From the NCBI RefSeq assembly GCF_036588685.1, contig NC_086376.1:60721166-60785165 (forward strand): a stretch of 64,000 nucleotides of DNA. The letters are read 5' to 3'. This document shows positions 1 to 10,247 of the stretch, one piece after another. The stretch comes from Mytilus trossulus (taxonomy: Eukaryota > Mollusca > Bivalvia > Mytilida > Mytilidae). The position numbers and the translations under genes were made by a program. Numbering within the stretch: the first letter of the stretch is position 1; each line of letters opens with the position of its first letter. Below the pieces are notes generated by a model. It was not told where the DNA came from, did no database searches, and was given only the letters and a program-made list of their open reading frames with translations.

Positions 1-50
1 GACTGAGAACAGAAAATCATATATTTCATACACAGGCGCTTGGGAATATG

Positions 51-52
51 AA

Positions 53-83
<31 letters not shown>

Positions 84-325
84 ATTCAATTTTTTATATT
101 TATAATGCATATCTATCACTTCTGTGCATGTCTCACCTAGTTTCGAGTGATTTAAACGACTTAGTGAAAATACCAAATTTTACTATCCATATGATACTGT
201 TTTTTAGTATGGATAGTAAAATTTGGTATTTTCACTAAGGTGAGACATGCACAGAAGTGATAGATATGCATTATAAATATAAAAAATTGAATATTTTAAT
301 AATAAAAAAAAAATTAAAAAAATTG
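51..325. repeat. Fold-back (hairpin) element, MITE-like
   Basis: Two arms (about 80-190 and 203-297) are reverse complements. Left-arm segments beginning AATATTCAATTTTTTATA and TAGTGAAAATACCAAATTTT reappear inverted in the right arm. The left arm has about 22 extra bases (139-160) that the right arm lacks. A poly-T run before the left arm faces an A-rich run after the right arm, so the hairpin may be longer. There is no coding capacity. Confidence 0.8.
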
Positions 326-862
326 TATCATATACTCAAGAGCATTGGATTTCATATTGAGACTGGTAGGTGACAAAATGTTGCAAGAGAAAATAGAAAA
401 TGCTTAATTTGTAACTCTGTCGATATCGGAGATGAATTTCATGTTATTATTATATTTGTATATGCTCTATATTCAATGATAGTCGTAAACAGTTATGAGA
501 ACAAAATATACAAATCAACATTTAATGAACTGATGAATACGGTAAAACTCTTTCTGATCTTAACAGCTTGTGCAAATTTATAAGACTCGTCAATATGACT
601 GTAGGCTCTCCTGGGTAGCTCATGTACTTGACATAATTAACAAAAGTTTAATATGTATACTATGATAATTTATGATTTTGACTCTCTCTTACTTTCGTAT
701 AACTTTTGTATGTATGTACATATACATTATGCAATATTTATTGGGTGTATCTCTATACCAATGTAATTTGGTCTGTTCAGAAATAAAGATTATATACAAG
801 GCTCCTAAACAATAATGGGTGCCATCCGTCTGTCTCATTGAAGTTTCCAAAAATCTCTTTTA
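326..862. other. Intergenic, no gene seen
   Basis: AT-rich sequence with stops in all frames. I see no exon with flanking splice sites and no recognisable repeat apart from generic AT-rich runs. Confidence 0.5.
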
Positions 863-1560
863 TATGGCGCGGAATCAGGGTCAAAAATACTTATTTACGT
901 ATAGACATAATTATTTCTGTATATACGGAATTCGATTTATGTATATACGTAAATCGAATTCCGTATATACGTTAATCAAATTCTGTATATAAACGTAGTT
1001 TTCAATTTAGACTCGCAGAAATAATTACGTATATACGTAAATCGAATTCTGTATATACATAAATCGATTTCCGTATATACAGTTATGTATATACGTAAAT
1101 AATTATGTTTATACAGAAATAATTATGTATATACGAAATTCGATTAACGTACATACGAAATTCAATTTATGTACATACAGAAATCGATTTACGTATATAC
1201 AGAATTCGATTAACGTATATACAGAATTATTTCTGTATATACAGAATTAGATTTACGTATATACGTAAATCGAATTCAGTATATACAGAAATACTATCTT
1301 TCTGTCTTTACATAAATATTTCTGTATATACGGAATTATTTCTGTATATACGTTATTCGATTTCTGTTTATACGTTATTCGATTTCTGTGTATACGGAAT
1401 TAATTTTGTATATTATACGTAATTCTATTTCTGTGTATACGGAATTATTTCTGTATATACATAATTGGATTTACGTATATACGTAATTATTTTTGTATAT
1501 ACGTAAATCGAATTATGTATATACACAAAGAAGTATTTTTGACCCTGATTCCGCGCCATA
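863..1560. mobile_element. TIR element filled with palindromic GTATATAC-type repeats
   Basis: The first 30 bases (863-892) and last 30 bases (1531-1560) are exact reverse complements, starting TATGGCGCGGAATCAGGG. Between them is a dense array of short units such as GTATATACGTAAATCGAATT and its variants in both orientations, themselves partly palindromic. There is no open reading frame, so if mobile it is non-autonomous. No convincing target-site duplication was seen. Confidence 0.8.
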
Positions 1561-2107
1561 CTTTTACTTAATAAAAAAAAAGAAGAAACAAACAGTTGAG
1601 AAAAGTTTGAATTGATCCTTGATAAGAAACATAATTTTAACGTTTAAATACAAAATAAAACTAATAACTGACCTTCCACCTAACTAAGGGTTGCCTCTTC
1701 TAGTAACTATAGGACGCCTCAAGTCAGGAAAAATATTATAAAATTTATCTTATATAGAATGAAGACACACACATGTAAAATGCAATGCTTCCTTATTTTG
1801 AATTCATAAAACCGGAATTTCTAATTCGTCACTGATAATTTAAGAAGATTTTCCAAATTTTAAATCAATTTAGTTAGTGCATATTCAACGATAATCCTTA
1901 TCACCCACTAGTGTACATGGATATTTTGTAAACGACAAAGGAATTTAACTCTGATATAAACAGAAAAGTAAAACAACGATGAAAGTTTACGTTTTATAAG
2001 TAGTTATCAATATCCAATAGCAGATTTGCCTGTATTCTCTTTGTCTTTATTTCATTAAGGTCTTTCCCCTTCGTGAGGTCTTTCCCCGACGTGAGGAAAG
2101 ACCTTAT
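1561..2107. other. Intergenic, no gene seen
   Basis: AT-rich, no supported exon. A short duplicated phrase (AGGTCTTTCCCC, GTGAGGTCTTTCCCC) around 2058-2100 leads into the repeat that follows. Confidence 0.4.
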
Positions 2108-2699
2108 TGTTTTTCTAATGTTTTTTTTTTTTCTTTTTCTTTTTCTTCCAGCATTTTTTTGGCAAGCCCTCCTACTGCTTCTATTGCAGTTATCAATACC
2201 AAATTTGAACCATCGATAGACCTCATCATGAAGTTGTACCAGATGAACTTTTGTAGGATTTCATCATCCCTTTGAGAATTTATCTCCCTTATAGTGATTT
2301 TTTTCAACATGCCCCCCCCCTCATTGTTTTGAAAGATAATTATCATGACTTTATTTGGACAATAGGTAGATCTAATCATGATGTATTACCATATGAGGCT
2401 GCAAAGGATTTCATCATCCCCTATGAGAGTTATATTCCCTTGAAACAATTTCTTTCCTTTGCATTTTTCTCAAAAAGTATGAGAGATAGAATCGATTTGA
2501 AAACGGCAACATGTACAGGAACAGATGGCAATGTTAATAAACATGTACAATCATTTTGTTATTAACCCTTATAAGGAGTTATTCCCCTTGAAAAATTGTA
2601 CATAATTTTTGAAAAATTGTATTTCGAGAACCAGAAGTCGTAGAGACTTGGGACCTTCACCAATACTCTTTAATTCATGTGACCTTTAATATGCAGTCA

Positions 2700-2712
2700 A
2701 GGTCAAAGGTCA
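2700..2712 (+). promoter_or_regulatory. Perfect DR1 nuclear-receptor-like motif inside repeat
   Basis: Two AGGTCA half-sites are separated by one A. This is the DR1 arrangement bound by RXR, HNF4 or COUP-TF-type receptors. Further half-sites (TGACCTTGACCTTG, TCAAGG) cluster at 2985-3065. The motif is visible; binding is inference. Confidence 0.3.
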
Positions 2713-3720
2713 CTGAGTGCAAAAAAATTACGCTGCAATTTCAGGCTTACATATCAGAAAAACGATAAAACTTTGCTGCATACATACAGCGTGTAAATTG
2801 TTCCTCTCGACGAACTCTACATTTTATACAAATAAGCCCAAAAATGTCCGACTGTCTGTTTAAAAGTTACAACGGGATGATTCTTAAAAGTGTAGTTTTG
2901 TGTGTATATCTTTTTAAAGGTAACATATATCAACCTACTATAAACTGCAAAGATGATCAGTAAGAGAAGACCTTCAGTTTGAGGTCAATGTCAGGTCATG
3001 ATGAAATTTCACCTTGACCTTCACAGTATACTATGACCTTGACCTTGTGATATTTGAAAGGTCAAGTGGTCCTGATTTGAATAGTCCCATGTCTCTACGA
3101 CTTCTGGTTCTTAAGTTTGGTATTGCATCATATATTTGATGATTAATTGTGACCTTGGTGAACTTTGAAATTGTCCCAATTCTTTTTCTATAATGTTGTC
3201 CTTCAACTGTAGATCATTTATCATTTAACAGATTTGAGATATCTATTGTCGTTTTAGAGATAATGCAGTTCGAAGTTTTGCGAGCGGAGGCGTGTATTTC
3301 TGAATCAACAACAGCTTTCCACTTAAAATGTTTTAGAAAATTTAGAAGTTAACATAGTTATATGTTTAACCAAATGCCAAAAACATTCCATGGAAAAAAA
3401 CACGCCAAAAATTCAAATTGAAATTTTCACGTTTTGCATTGACTTAGTTAGTTTCATAACTTCTATTTATATAGTTGATATTGCATCATTTTTTGCACTT
3501 TGTCAAATGGGTTCATCTGATATATCAAATTGAAGGTCTTAATAAACTCTACTTATAAATGAAAATTTTAAACACCCTTTTCATCCCAGGGGGACGGGTG
3601 GGGTCATTTAGTGCACAAAAATAAATTTCTCAGATGGTAAGGTTGTCGCATATCAAATGAAAGAACATAAAGTGTACATTTCAAATTTTAAATTGACGTC
3701 TTCCAAAAATGGGTTGGATG

Positions 3721-4114
3721 GGCGTATAAAATTATAATCCTGGTACTTTTGATAACTATTTACACCACTGGGTCGATGCCACTGCTGGTGGACGTTTCGT
3801 CCCCGAGGGTATCACCAGCCCAGTAGTCAGCACTTCGGTGTTGACATGAATATCAATTATATGGTCATTTTTATAAATTTTCTGTTTAAAAAACTTTGAA
3901 TTTTTCGAAAAACTAAGGATTTTCTTACCCCAGGAGTAGATTACCTTAGCCGTATTTGGCACAACTTTTTGCAATTTTGGGTCCTCAATGCTCTTCAACT
4001 TTGTATTTATTTGGCTTTTTTAACTATTTTGATATGAGCGTCACTGATGAGTCTTATGTAGACGAAACGCGCGTCTGGCGTATAAAATTATAATCCTGGT
4101 ACTTTTGATAACTA
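3721..4114 (-). repeat. Insertion of a dispersed 356-bp-unit repeat
   Basis: Absent from the matching point of copy 2 (near 5930). The phrase GGCGTATAAAATTATAATCC occurs at 3721 and again at 4077, so the insert is one 356-base unit plus about 37 bases of the next. The same unit lies in the opposite orientation at 60699-61135. The internal phrase GACGTTTCGTCCCCGAGGG and the GACGAAACGCGCGTCTGG end are shared. The 80-codon open frame inside is repeat-derived. Confidence 0.8.
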
Positions 4115-4494
4115 TTATTGAGTGCAAACATTAAATTTTGTTTTAAGATAGGGTTGTTGTATATCAAATGAAAGGTCATGATGTGTACATTTGATATATC
4201 AAATTCCCGACCTCCAAAAATTACTTGAATAGGGTTATTAAGTGCAAAAATCAAACTTTCTAGAACATCGCGTTGTCGCATATCAAATGAAAGCTCATCT
4301 ACACTGTGTTGCATATATCATACTTCCGATCTCAAAAACGTAGGCGGATGAGGTCATTATGTGTAAAAAGCGAAAAGTTTCAGAAGGAATGCTTGTCGTA
4401 TATCAAACGAAAGGTCGTACAAAGTACATTACCAAAACATCACTTTTACAGGAAAGACCTTTCAATTGTTTTACAAACAATTGAGATACTAGTT

Positions 4495-6306
4495 GTTTTT
4501 CTAATGTTTTTTTTTCTTCCAACATTTATTTGACATGCGCTCCCCCCGTTACTATTGAAGTCATCAAGACCAAATATTGACCATCGATAGACCTTATTAT
4601 GACGTATTACCAGATGAGGCTGTGTAGGATTTCATCATCCCCTTTGAGAGTTATATCCCTTTGAAGCAATTTTTCTTTTTGCATTTTTCTTTAAAAGTAG
4701 TAGAGATAGAAAAGTAATTTAAAATGGCAGCATTAGGTACAGGAACAGATGGCAATGTTAATAAACAAAAAAAATCGTAGGTTATTTATCCTGATAAGGA
4801 GTTATTCCCCTTGAGAAATTATAAATTTTTAGAAAAATTATACTTCGAGAACCAGAAATCGTAGACTTGGGACCTTCACTAATATTCTTTAATTCATGTG
4901 ACCTTTAATTTGCACCCAAGGTCAAAGGTCACTGAGTGCAATTTCAAGCTAACATATTAAGAAAACGATAAGACTTTGCTGCATACATACAGCGTATAAA
5001 ATGGTCCTCTCGACGAGCTCTACATCTTATATGATAAGTCCAAAAATGTCCGACTGTCTGTTCAAAAGTTACAACGGGATCATTCTTAAAAGTATAGTAT
5101 TTTGTGTATATCTTTTTTAAGGTAACAAATATCAACCTACTATAAACTGCAAAGATGATCAGTAATTCAAGACCTTCAATTTGAGGTCAATGTCAGGTCA
5201 TGATGAATTTTCACCTTGACCATCACATTATACTATGACCTTGACCTTGTGATATTTGAATTGTCAAGTGGTCCTGATTTGAATGGTGGTAGTCCCATAT
5301 CTCCACGACGTCCGGTTCTCAAGTTTGGTATTGCATCATATATTTGATGATTAATTGTGACCTTCATGAACTCTGAAATTGTCCCAATTCTTTTTCTATA
5401 ATGTTGTCCTTTAACTGTAGATCATTTACCATTTAACAGATTTGAGATATCTATTGTCGTTTTAGAGATAATGCAGTTTAAAATTTTGCAAGCGGCGGCA
5501 TGTATTTCTGAATCAACAAGAGCTTACCACTTTTGAAAAATGTTTAAGAAATTGAAGAGGTTAACATAGTTATATGTTTGACCAAATACCAAAAACATTA
5601 CATGGAAAAAAACACCAAAAAATCATTTTGAAAATTACATGTTTTGCATTGACTTGTAAGTTTCATAACTTCTATTTATATAGTTGATATTGCATCATTA
5701 TTTGCACTTTGTCAAATGGGGTCATCTGATATATCAAATTGAAGGTCTTAATAAACTCTACTTAAAAATGAAAATTTTAAACCCCCTTTTCATCCCAGGG
5801 GGACGGGTGGGGTCATTTAGTGCAAACATTAAAATTTCTCAGATGGTAAGGTTGTCGCATATCAAATGAAAGAACATAAAGCGTACATTTCAAATTTCAA
5901 ATTGACGTCTCCCAAAAATGGGTTGGATGGGGTTATTGAGTGCAAAAAAAAAATTCTTTTAAGATAGGGTTGTTGTATATCAAATGAAAGTTCATGATGT
6001 GTACATTTGAAAAATCAAATTCCCAACCTCCAAAAATAAGTATGATAAGGTTATTAAGTGCAAAAATCAAACTTTCTAGAACATGGCGTTGTCGCATATC
6101 AATGAAAGCTCATCTACTCTATGTTACATATATCATACTTCCGATCTCAAAAATGTAGGATGATGACGTCATTAAGGGTTTAAAGCGAAAAGTTTGAGAA
6201 GGTAGGCTTCTCGTATATCAAACGAAAGGTCGTACAAAGTACATAACGAAAACATCACTTTTACAGGAAAGACCTTTCAATTGTTTTACAAACAATTGAG
6301 ATACTA
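4495..6306 (+). repeat. 2-kb dispersed repeat, copy 2
   Basis: Tandem partner of 2108-4494 without the 356-base-unit insertion. It begins with TTGTTTTTCTAATG immediately after copy 1 ends in ACAAACAATTGAGATACTAG, and ends with the same phrase at 6278-6306. It retains the DR1 motif at 4919-4931. No protein-coding potential is conserved between the copies. Confidence 0.85.
4919..4931 (+). promoter_or_regulatory. DR1 nuclear-receptor-like motif, copy 2
   Basis: Same AGGTCA-A-AGGTCA arrangement as at 2700-2712, preserved although the neighbouring bases differ between the copies. Confidence 0.3.
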
Positions 6307-7129
6307 GTTTCATATTAAATTTTATAAAAATTGCTATTCATAGGTTTTGCAAATCAATAAAACATGCAGTTGTCTCTTTTGCAATTACACCATACATTCT
6401 TATTTTTATATTTACTGCAGAATTTGTTACTCGATCTCATCGGACGCAGTAGAATGTATTCCCATGTCGGTAGTGTATGCCGTTATATTTTACAGTTTAT
6501 CTTTTTGTGCGTAAGCTGTTTACATATTCCATTGTCATTTGGTCTCTTGTGAAGCGTTATTTCATTAGCAATTATATAATATACCTCATCATCTCATTTT
6601 TATATGTACATGTGATAATATTGATTTATTCAATCTGATTCAAATTTGTTCATTCTCTTTCCGAATTTTGTACATGAAATCATAATTTTAAACCATTTGT
6701 CCTTTTTAAAGAGTGTTTTACTTCACCTGCATCGTTGACCGTTAGTAATAATTAATCATGATTCCCTGTAAATCATTATCACTTTTTAATAAACGTCATC
6801 AAATTTTATTGTCTTACTTATTAAGTATTTTATTTTATGTATTCTGTATTATTTATATGTTCTTTCATGCACACCTTGTATTTATATATATTATGTATCC
6901 CTTTATATAAAATTCTTACATTGTGTAAAATTGTGCATATATGTATCCTTTAAGCTGTATTGCTTTCGGAATAAAGTATTATTAAGTGATTATAACCAGA
7001 AATTGTAATACTTATTAAATTGTTATTGAAACAAACAAAAAATAGTCGAAGGTTGAACCCTGTAAATAAATGGATTTTAATGCACAGCGTTTTTATTGTG
7101 ATTTAAATTACATCAAAATTAGTTTACTT
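6307..7129. other. Intergenic, no gene seen
   Basis: Very AT-rich. The 62-codon open frame at 6364-6552 has no recognisable domain and overlaps sequence resembling mussel repeat tails, so it is not called as a gene. Confidence 0.4.
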
Positions 7130-7315
7130 TCTATGCAGGCCTTTCGTTTGAATTGTTTTACAATTGTCATTTTTTGTCTTTTAAAGCTGAGTATGCGGTA
7201 TGGGGTTTGCTCATTGTCGTGGGCCGTACAGTGGCATAAAGCTGTTAACTTCGGTGTCCTGTGGTCTCTTGTGGAGATTTGTCTCATTGGCAATCATACC
7301 ACATCCTCTTTTTAT
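7130..7315 (+). repeat. Dispersed repeat fragment (GCGGTATGGG family)
   Basis: Contains CTGAGTATGCGGTATGGG, GGGCCGTACAGTGGC and TGTCTCATTGGCAATCATACC. Related copies lie at 18645-18862 and 44225-44505 (plus) and 25270-25620 (minus). It is non-coding. Confidence 0.75.
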
Positions 7316-7607
7316 ATTATGTTCATGTACCAAGAGAACAATCTTATAAGTATTTTCGATATTTGTTAATGTTTTTTTCTAAATTTTAATATATTGTTAT
7401 TTCAATCTGTAATTTAATTAAACATATATAAAAAGTTTGACTGGGAACATGTTAGGTAAGATCTTGTTGTTCAGTCATTATAGATACACTACAATAACTA
7501 AACACCATAATTATGATGACCTCAAACTATCTTGATTAACTTTTATTATTTTAACGATAAATTTAACTTTATTCTTTTTTCTCTTTCATATGTATTTTTC
7601 AATCCCT

Positions 7608-7735
7608 TTTAAAAGAGAGGGACAAAAGATACCAGAGGGAGAGTCAAACTCGTTGATAGAAAATAATCTGACAACGCAATGGCTAAAAATAAAAGACAAA
7701 CAGACAAATAATAGTACAGAAGACACAACATTGGT
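7608..7735 (+). repeat. Dispersed repeat fragment (AAAGATACCAGAGGGAGAG family)
   Basis: Shares AAAGATACCAGAGGGAGAG and ACAACGCAATGGCTAAAAAT with 18228-18345, 37318-37690, 54462-54640 and 61822-62050. It lies immediately downstream of the palmitoyltransferase stop codon, so the 3' UTR of that gene probably ends in or next to it. Confidence 0.75.
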
Positions 7736-7784
7736 TTTGTTATATATACATTCAGCATCTTTCAAAAACGGTGTCAAAAGAAAC

Positions 7785-7794
7785 TTTATTTATT
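7785..7794 (-). terminator. Overlapping AATAAA polyadenylation signals
   Basis: On the minus strand two overlapping AATAAA hexamers follow the TAA stop of the DHHC gene, the first overlapping the stop itself. This would give a very short 3' UTR if used. A more distal signal within the adjacent repeat cannot be excluded. Confidence 0.4.
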
Positions 7795-8845
7795 ATTCAT
7801 TATTACTGCTGTAATCAATTTTTAAGTCATCCCATGTTATGCCATTTTCTCTTTGCTTGAATAAAATTGTCATTGGAAACAAGAAATTCAGAGCCCAGAA
7901 ATCTCCAAATACAGAACGGTAGTTCTGGTTGAAACTGTTCTTCGATTTCACTTTTATTTTCTTTACATATTCAAACATTGTCATATTTCTGGCTACGAAC
8001 ATGGTTTGTCCACTAAAATATATCATTCCAAATATGGCACACATCAACTCAAGATATAAATGTAAAATTAACAACACTATATGAAAGCTTATATTCTCTG
8101 TCCCAGATACCCATCGATAAAATGCAACGACAGGAATAAAATCTATCCATGAGTATGGCAAATAAAACTCCTTCAAATATTGTACAGTGAAATAAAAACC
8201 CAAAGAACCAACCCAAATTGAATAAAATGCCCAAACATAAAAATAACGTTGATTTCTGAAACCGATACATGTTCCAGCAAAGTAACAATGGTGGTCACGT
8301 TTTAAAATACATGTTTTACAAATGTCACAGTGGTGTGTTCTAGGTGGTATATATATATTACACTTTTCACAAAACGTCCAAGGTAGTTCTCCGTTGTCGT
8401 GTTGAATATTCATAACTTCCGTCGCATGTCCATTGGATAAAGTACTTTCGGAAGCATACGATTCGAAATATTCCGGTGGATTTTTCCACCTTTCTTTCAT
8501 GTGAACTGTCGGACTGTCACGAGTCTTTTGAAAGTCAGTACTATACAGTACTGTGCAAAAATAGTTAATTAACCATTCCAGGCACAGAAAAACTGCTAGT
8601 ACTTTCATACAATACCGAGCCCATCCATCTTCAAAAAGTCCAGGCAGAATATACACCAAGAAAACGTACAACTGTGTCGTTGACTGAAACGTAAACAAAA
8701 TACGACAAAATTGTTTGAAAGCTTTGGTACTCTCTGGACTTTTATGGCGACGACTTTTAACTCTTTCCATGAAGGACATTTCTCTGTACGGTTTGTCCGC
8801 AAGTTCTTCTTCTGGTTTAGACATATTTATTCTTACTGTTGCCAT
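7793..8845 (-). CDS. DHHC-type palmitoyltransferase (ZDHHC family)
   Basis: An intact 350-residue frame. The family transfers palmitate from palmitoyl-CoA to cysteines of membrane-associated proteins at Golgi, ER or plasma membrane. Two hydrophobic segments (about 48-71 and 79-101) precede the cysteine-rich domain (about 158-205), which carries the Cys/His zinc ligands and the catalytic Asp-His-His-Cys at 184-187. Two more membrane segments follow (about 204-226 and 252-278). The C-terminal part has a weak TTxE-like site (TMFE, 289-292) and an N-Y-R-S-V-F-G stretch (308-314) fitting the PaCCT motif. The ATG is 11 bases after a strong 3' splice site (pyrimidine tract plus CAG, ending 8857), so a 5' UTR intron is likely and the coding part is a single exon. 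It most resembles the small ZDHHC22/24-like group, but is longer because of its N-terminus and a 50-residue cytosolic loop. The subfamily is uncertain; the enzyme class is firm. Confidence 0.92.
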   Translation of the reverse strand: MATVRINMSKPEEELADKPYREMSFMERVKSRRHKSPESTKAFKQFCRILFTFQSTTQLYVFLVYILPGLFEDGWARYCMKVLAVFLCLEWLINYFCTVLYSTDFQKTRDSPTVHMKERWKNPPEYFESYASESTLSNGHATEVMNIQHDNGELPWTFCEKCNIYIPPRTHHCDICKTCILKRDHHCYFAGTCIGFRNQRYFYVWAFYSIWVGSLGFYFTVQYLKEFYLPYSWIDFIPVVAFYRWVSGTENISFHIVLLILHLYLELMCAIFGMIYFSGQTMFVARNMTMFEYVKKIKVKSKNSFNQNYRSVFGDFWALNFLFPMTILFKQRENGITWDDLKIDYSSNNE

Positions 8846-8947
8846 TTTTCACTGGTCTGAAAAAAAACATATAAATTTAATGAAATGATGATTTTACTGA
8901 ACTCGTTGCTTAGAACGATAACGAAACTTCTTAATTAATGAAACAGA

Positions 8948-9102
8948 ATGTTACGTTTATAATAAGGGTGTATGTTCAGTCTCAATCACGTGATACAGAA
9001 ATGATACGTTTAAAATAAGGGTGTATGTTCAGTCTCAATCACGTGATACAGAAATGATACGATTATAATATAGGGTGTATGTTCAGTCTCAATCACGTGA
9101 CA
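8948..9102. repeat. Three tandem 53-bp repeats, each with a CACGTG E-box
   Basis: Units start at 8948, 9001 and 9054 and share AGGGTGTATGTTCAGTCTCA followed by ATCACGTGA. CACGTG lies at 8987-8992, 9040-9045 and 9094-9099, with a fourth at 9401-9406. They lie 90-250 bases upstream of the DHHC coding exon, in its presumed 5' intron or promoter. Confidence 0.85.
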
Positions 9103-9109
9103 TGTGTCT

Positions 9110-9473
9110 GTAATATATACTAAAACGTTAGTGCCTACGATTATTTTTTTAATTTGTTTTCTTTGTCATGTCCTTTTTATCATATAGCTCTTCAACTGTT
9201 TCGGTTCTTATACATCCTTTTCATTCAGATATTCGACATTTAGCGTTACTGATTGTGCTATATCCAGAAAAGCGCTTCGAAGGCAGGACATTTATAAAGT
9301 GTTGTTTTTAGTTTTTTTTTTTTTTGTTCTTCATTTAAAGCTAGTTCTGCTTCATACAGCCTGGACACACGTAAGAGGCTGTGGTTGAGGAGGTATGAAT
9401 CACGTGTCGTCGACGATTCTTTTTATCTTTAAATAAATTGTGATACAGGGTTTTGTTGGCTTTTTTTAATTAT
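9110..9473. other. Upstream region of DHHC gene, no exon resolved
   Basis: Holds a fragment resembling a dispersed repeat (TATAGCTCTTCAACTGTTTCGG and what follows, also seen near 32875) and a CACGTG at 9401. A non-coding first exon of the DHHC gene may lie here or further right, but cannot be placed. Confidence 0.3.
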
Positions 9474-10247
9474 TATTTCTAACGGTTTTGTTCATACAGA
9501 TGTGTTTCACCCCCATTTTTAGCTCACCTGGCCCAAACGGCCAAGTGAGCTTTTCCCATCACTTTGCGTCCGGCGTCCGGCGTCCGGCGTCCGGCGTCGT
9601 CCGGCGTCGTCCGTCGTCGTTAACTTTTACAAAAGTCTTCTCCTCTGAAACTACTGGGCTAAATCAAACCAAACTTGGCCACAATCATCATTGGGGTATC
9701 TAGTTTAAAAAATGTGTGGCGTGACCAAGTCAACCAACCAAGATGGCCGCCACGGCTAAAAATAGAACATAGGGGAAAATGCAGTTTTTGGCTTATAACT
9801 CAAAAACCAAAGCATTTAGAGCAAGTCTGACAGAGATAAAAATGTTTATCAGGTCAAGATCTATCTGCCCTGAAATTTTCAGATGAATCGGTCAATTGGT
9901 TGTTCGGTTGCTGCCCCTGAATTGGTAATTTTGAGGAATTTTTGCTGTTTTTGGTTATTATCTTGAGTATTATTATAGATAGAGATAAACTGCAAACAGC
10001 AATAATGTTCAGCAAAGTAAGATCTACAAATAAGTCAACATGACCAAAATGGTCAGTTGACCCGTTTAGGATTAATTGCCCTTTATAGTCAATTTTTAAC
10101 CATTTTTCGTAAATTAAAGTAATCTTTTACAAAAATCTTCTTCTCTGAAACTGCTGGGCCAAATTAGTGTAAAATTGGCCACAATCATCTTTGGGGTATC
10201 TAGTTTAAAAAATGTGTGGCGTGACCTGGTCAACCAACCAAAAAAAA
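9474..10247 (+). repeat. Mollusc-type AGCTCACC repeat, truncated copy
   Basis: Begins TATTTCTAACGGTTTTGTT and repeats 774 bases later. It contains a hairpin (AGCTCACCTGGCC facing GGCCAAGTGAGCT, 9521-9552), a GTCCGGC/GTCGTC run and a ~500-base monomer with CAAGATGGCCGCCACGGC. The second monomer is cut after about 115 bases, where the next copy starts. Confidence 0.85.

Larger units (their letters stand above)
2108..4494 (+). repeat. 2-kb dispersed repeat, copy 1 (interrupted)
   Basis: This block matches the following block (4495-6306) in order and orientation over nearly its whole length, with scattered substitutions. Shared landmarks are the start near TGTTTTTCTAATGTTTTTTT, a run of AGGTCA/TGACCT motifs, the phrase CATCCCAGGGGGACGGGTGG, and the end AATTGTTTTACAAACAATTG. 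The 3' part consists of diverged ~110-base subunits with TATATCAAATGAAAG. Copy 1 is longer because it has a ~150-base internal duplication near 2220-2430 and an insertion at 3721-4114. Short open frames inside it are not conserved and I do not consider them genes. Confidence 0.85.

Noticed and set aside
2272-2565. 97-codon plus-strand open frame
   Set aside because: Lies in the 2-kb repeat, starts near a homopolymer and is not preserved in frame in the second copy.
3756-3998. 80-codon minus-strand frame ending in a proline/threonine phrase
   Set aside because: Entirely inside the 356-bp-unit repeat; the copy at 60.7-61.1 kb does not support a conserved protein.
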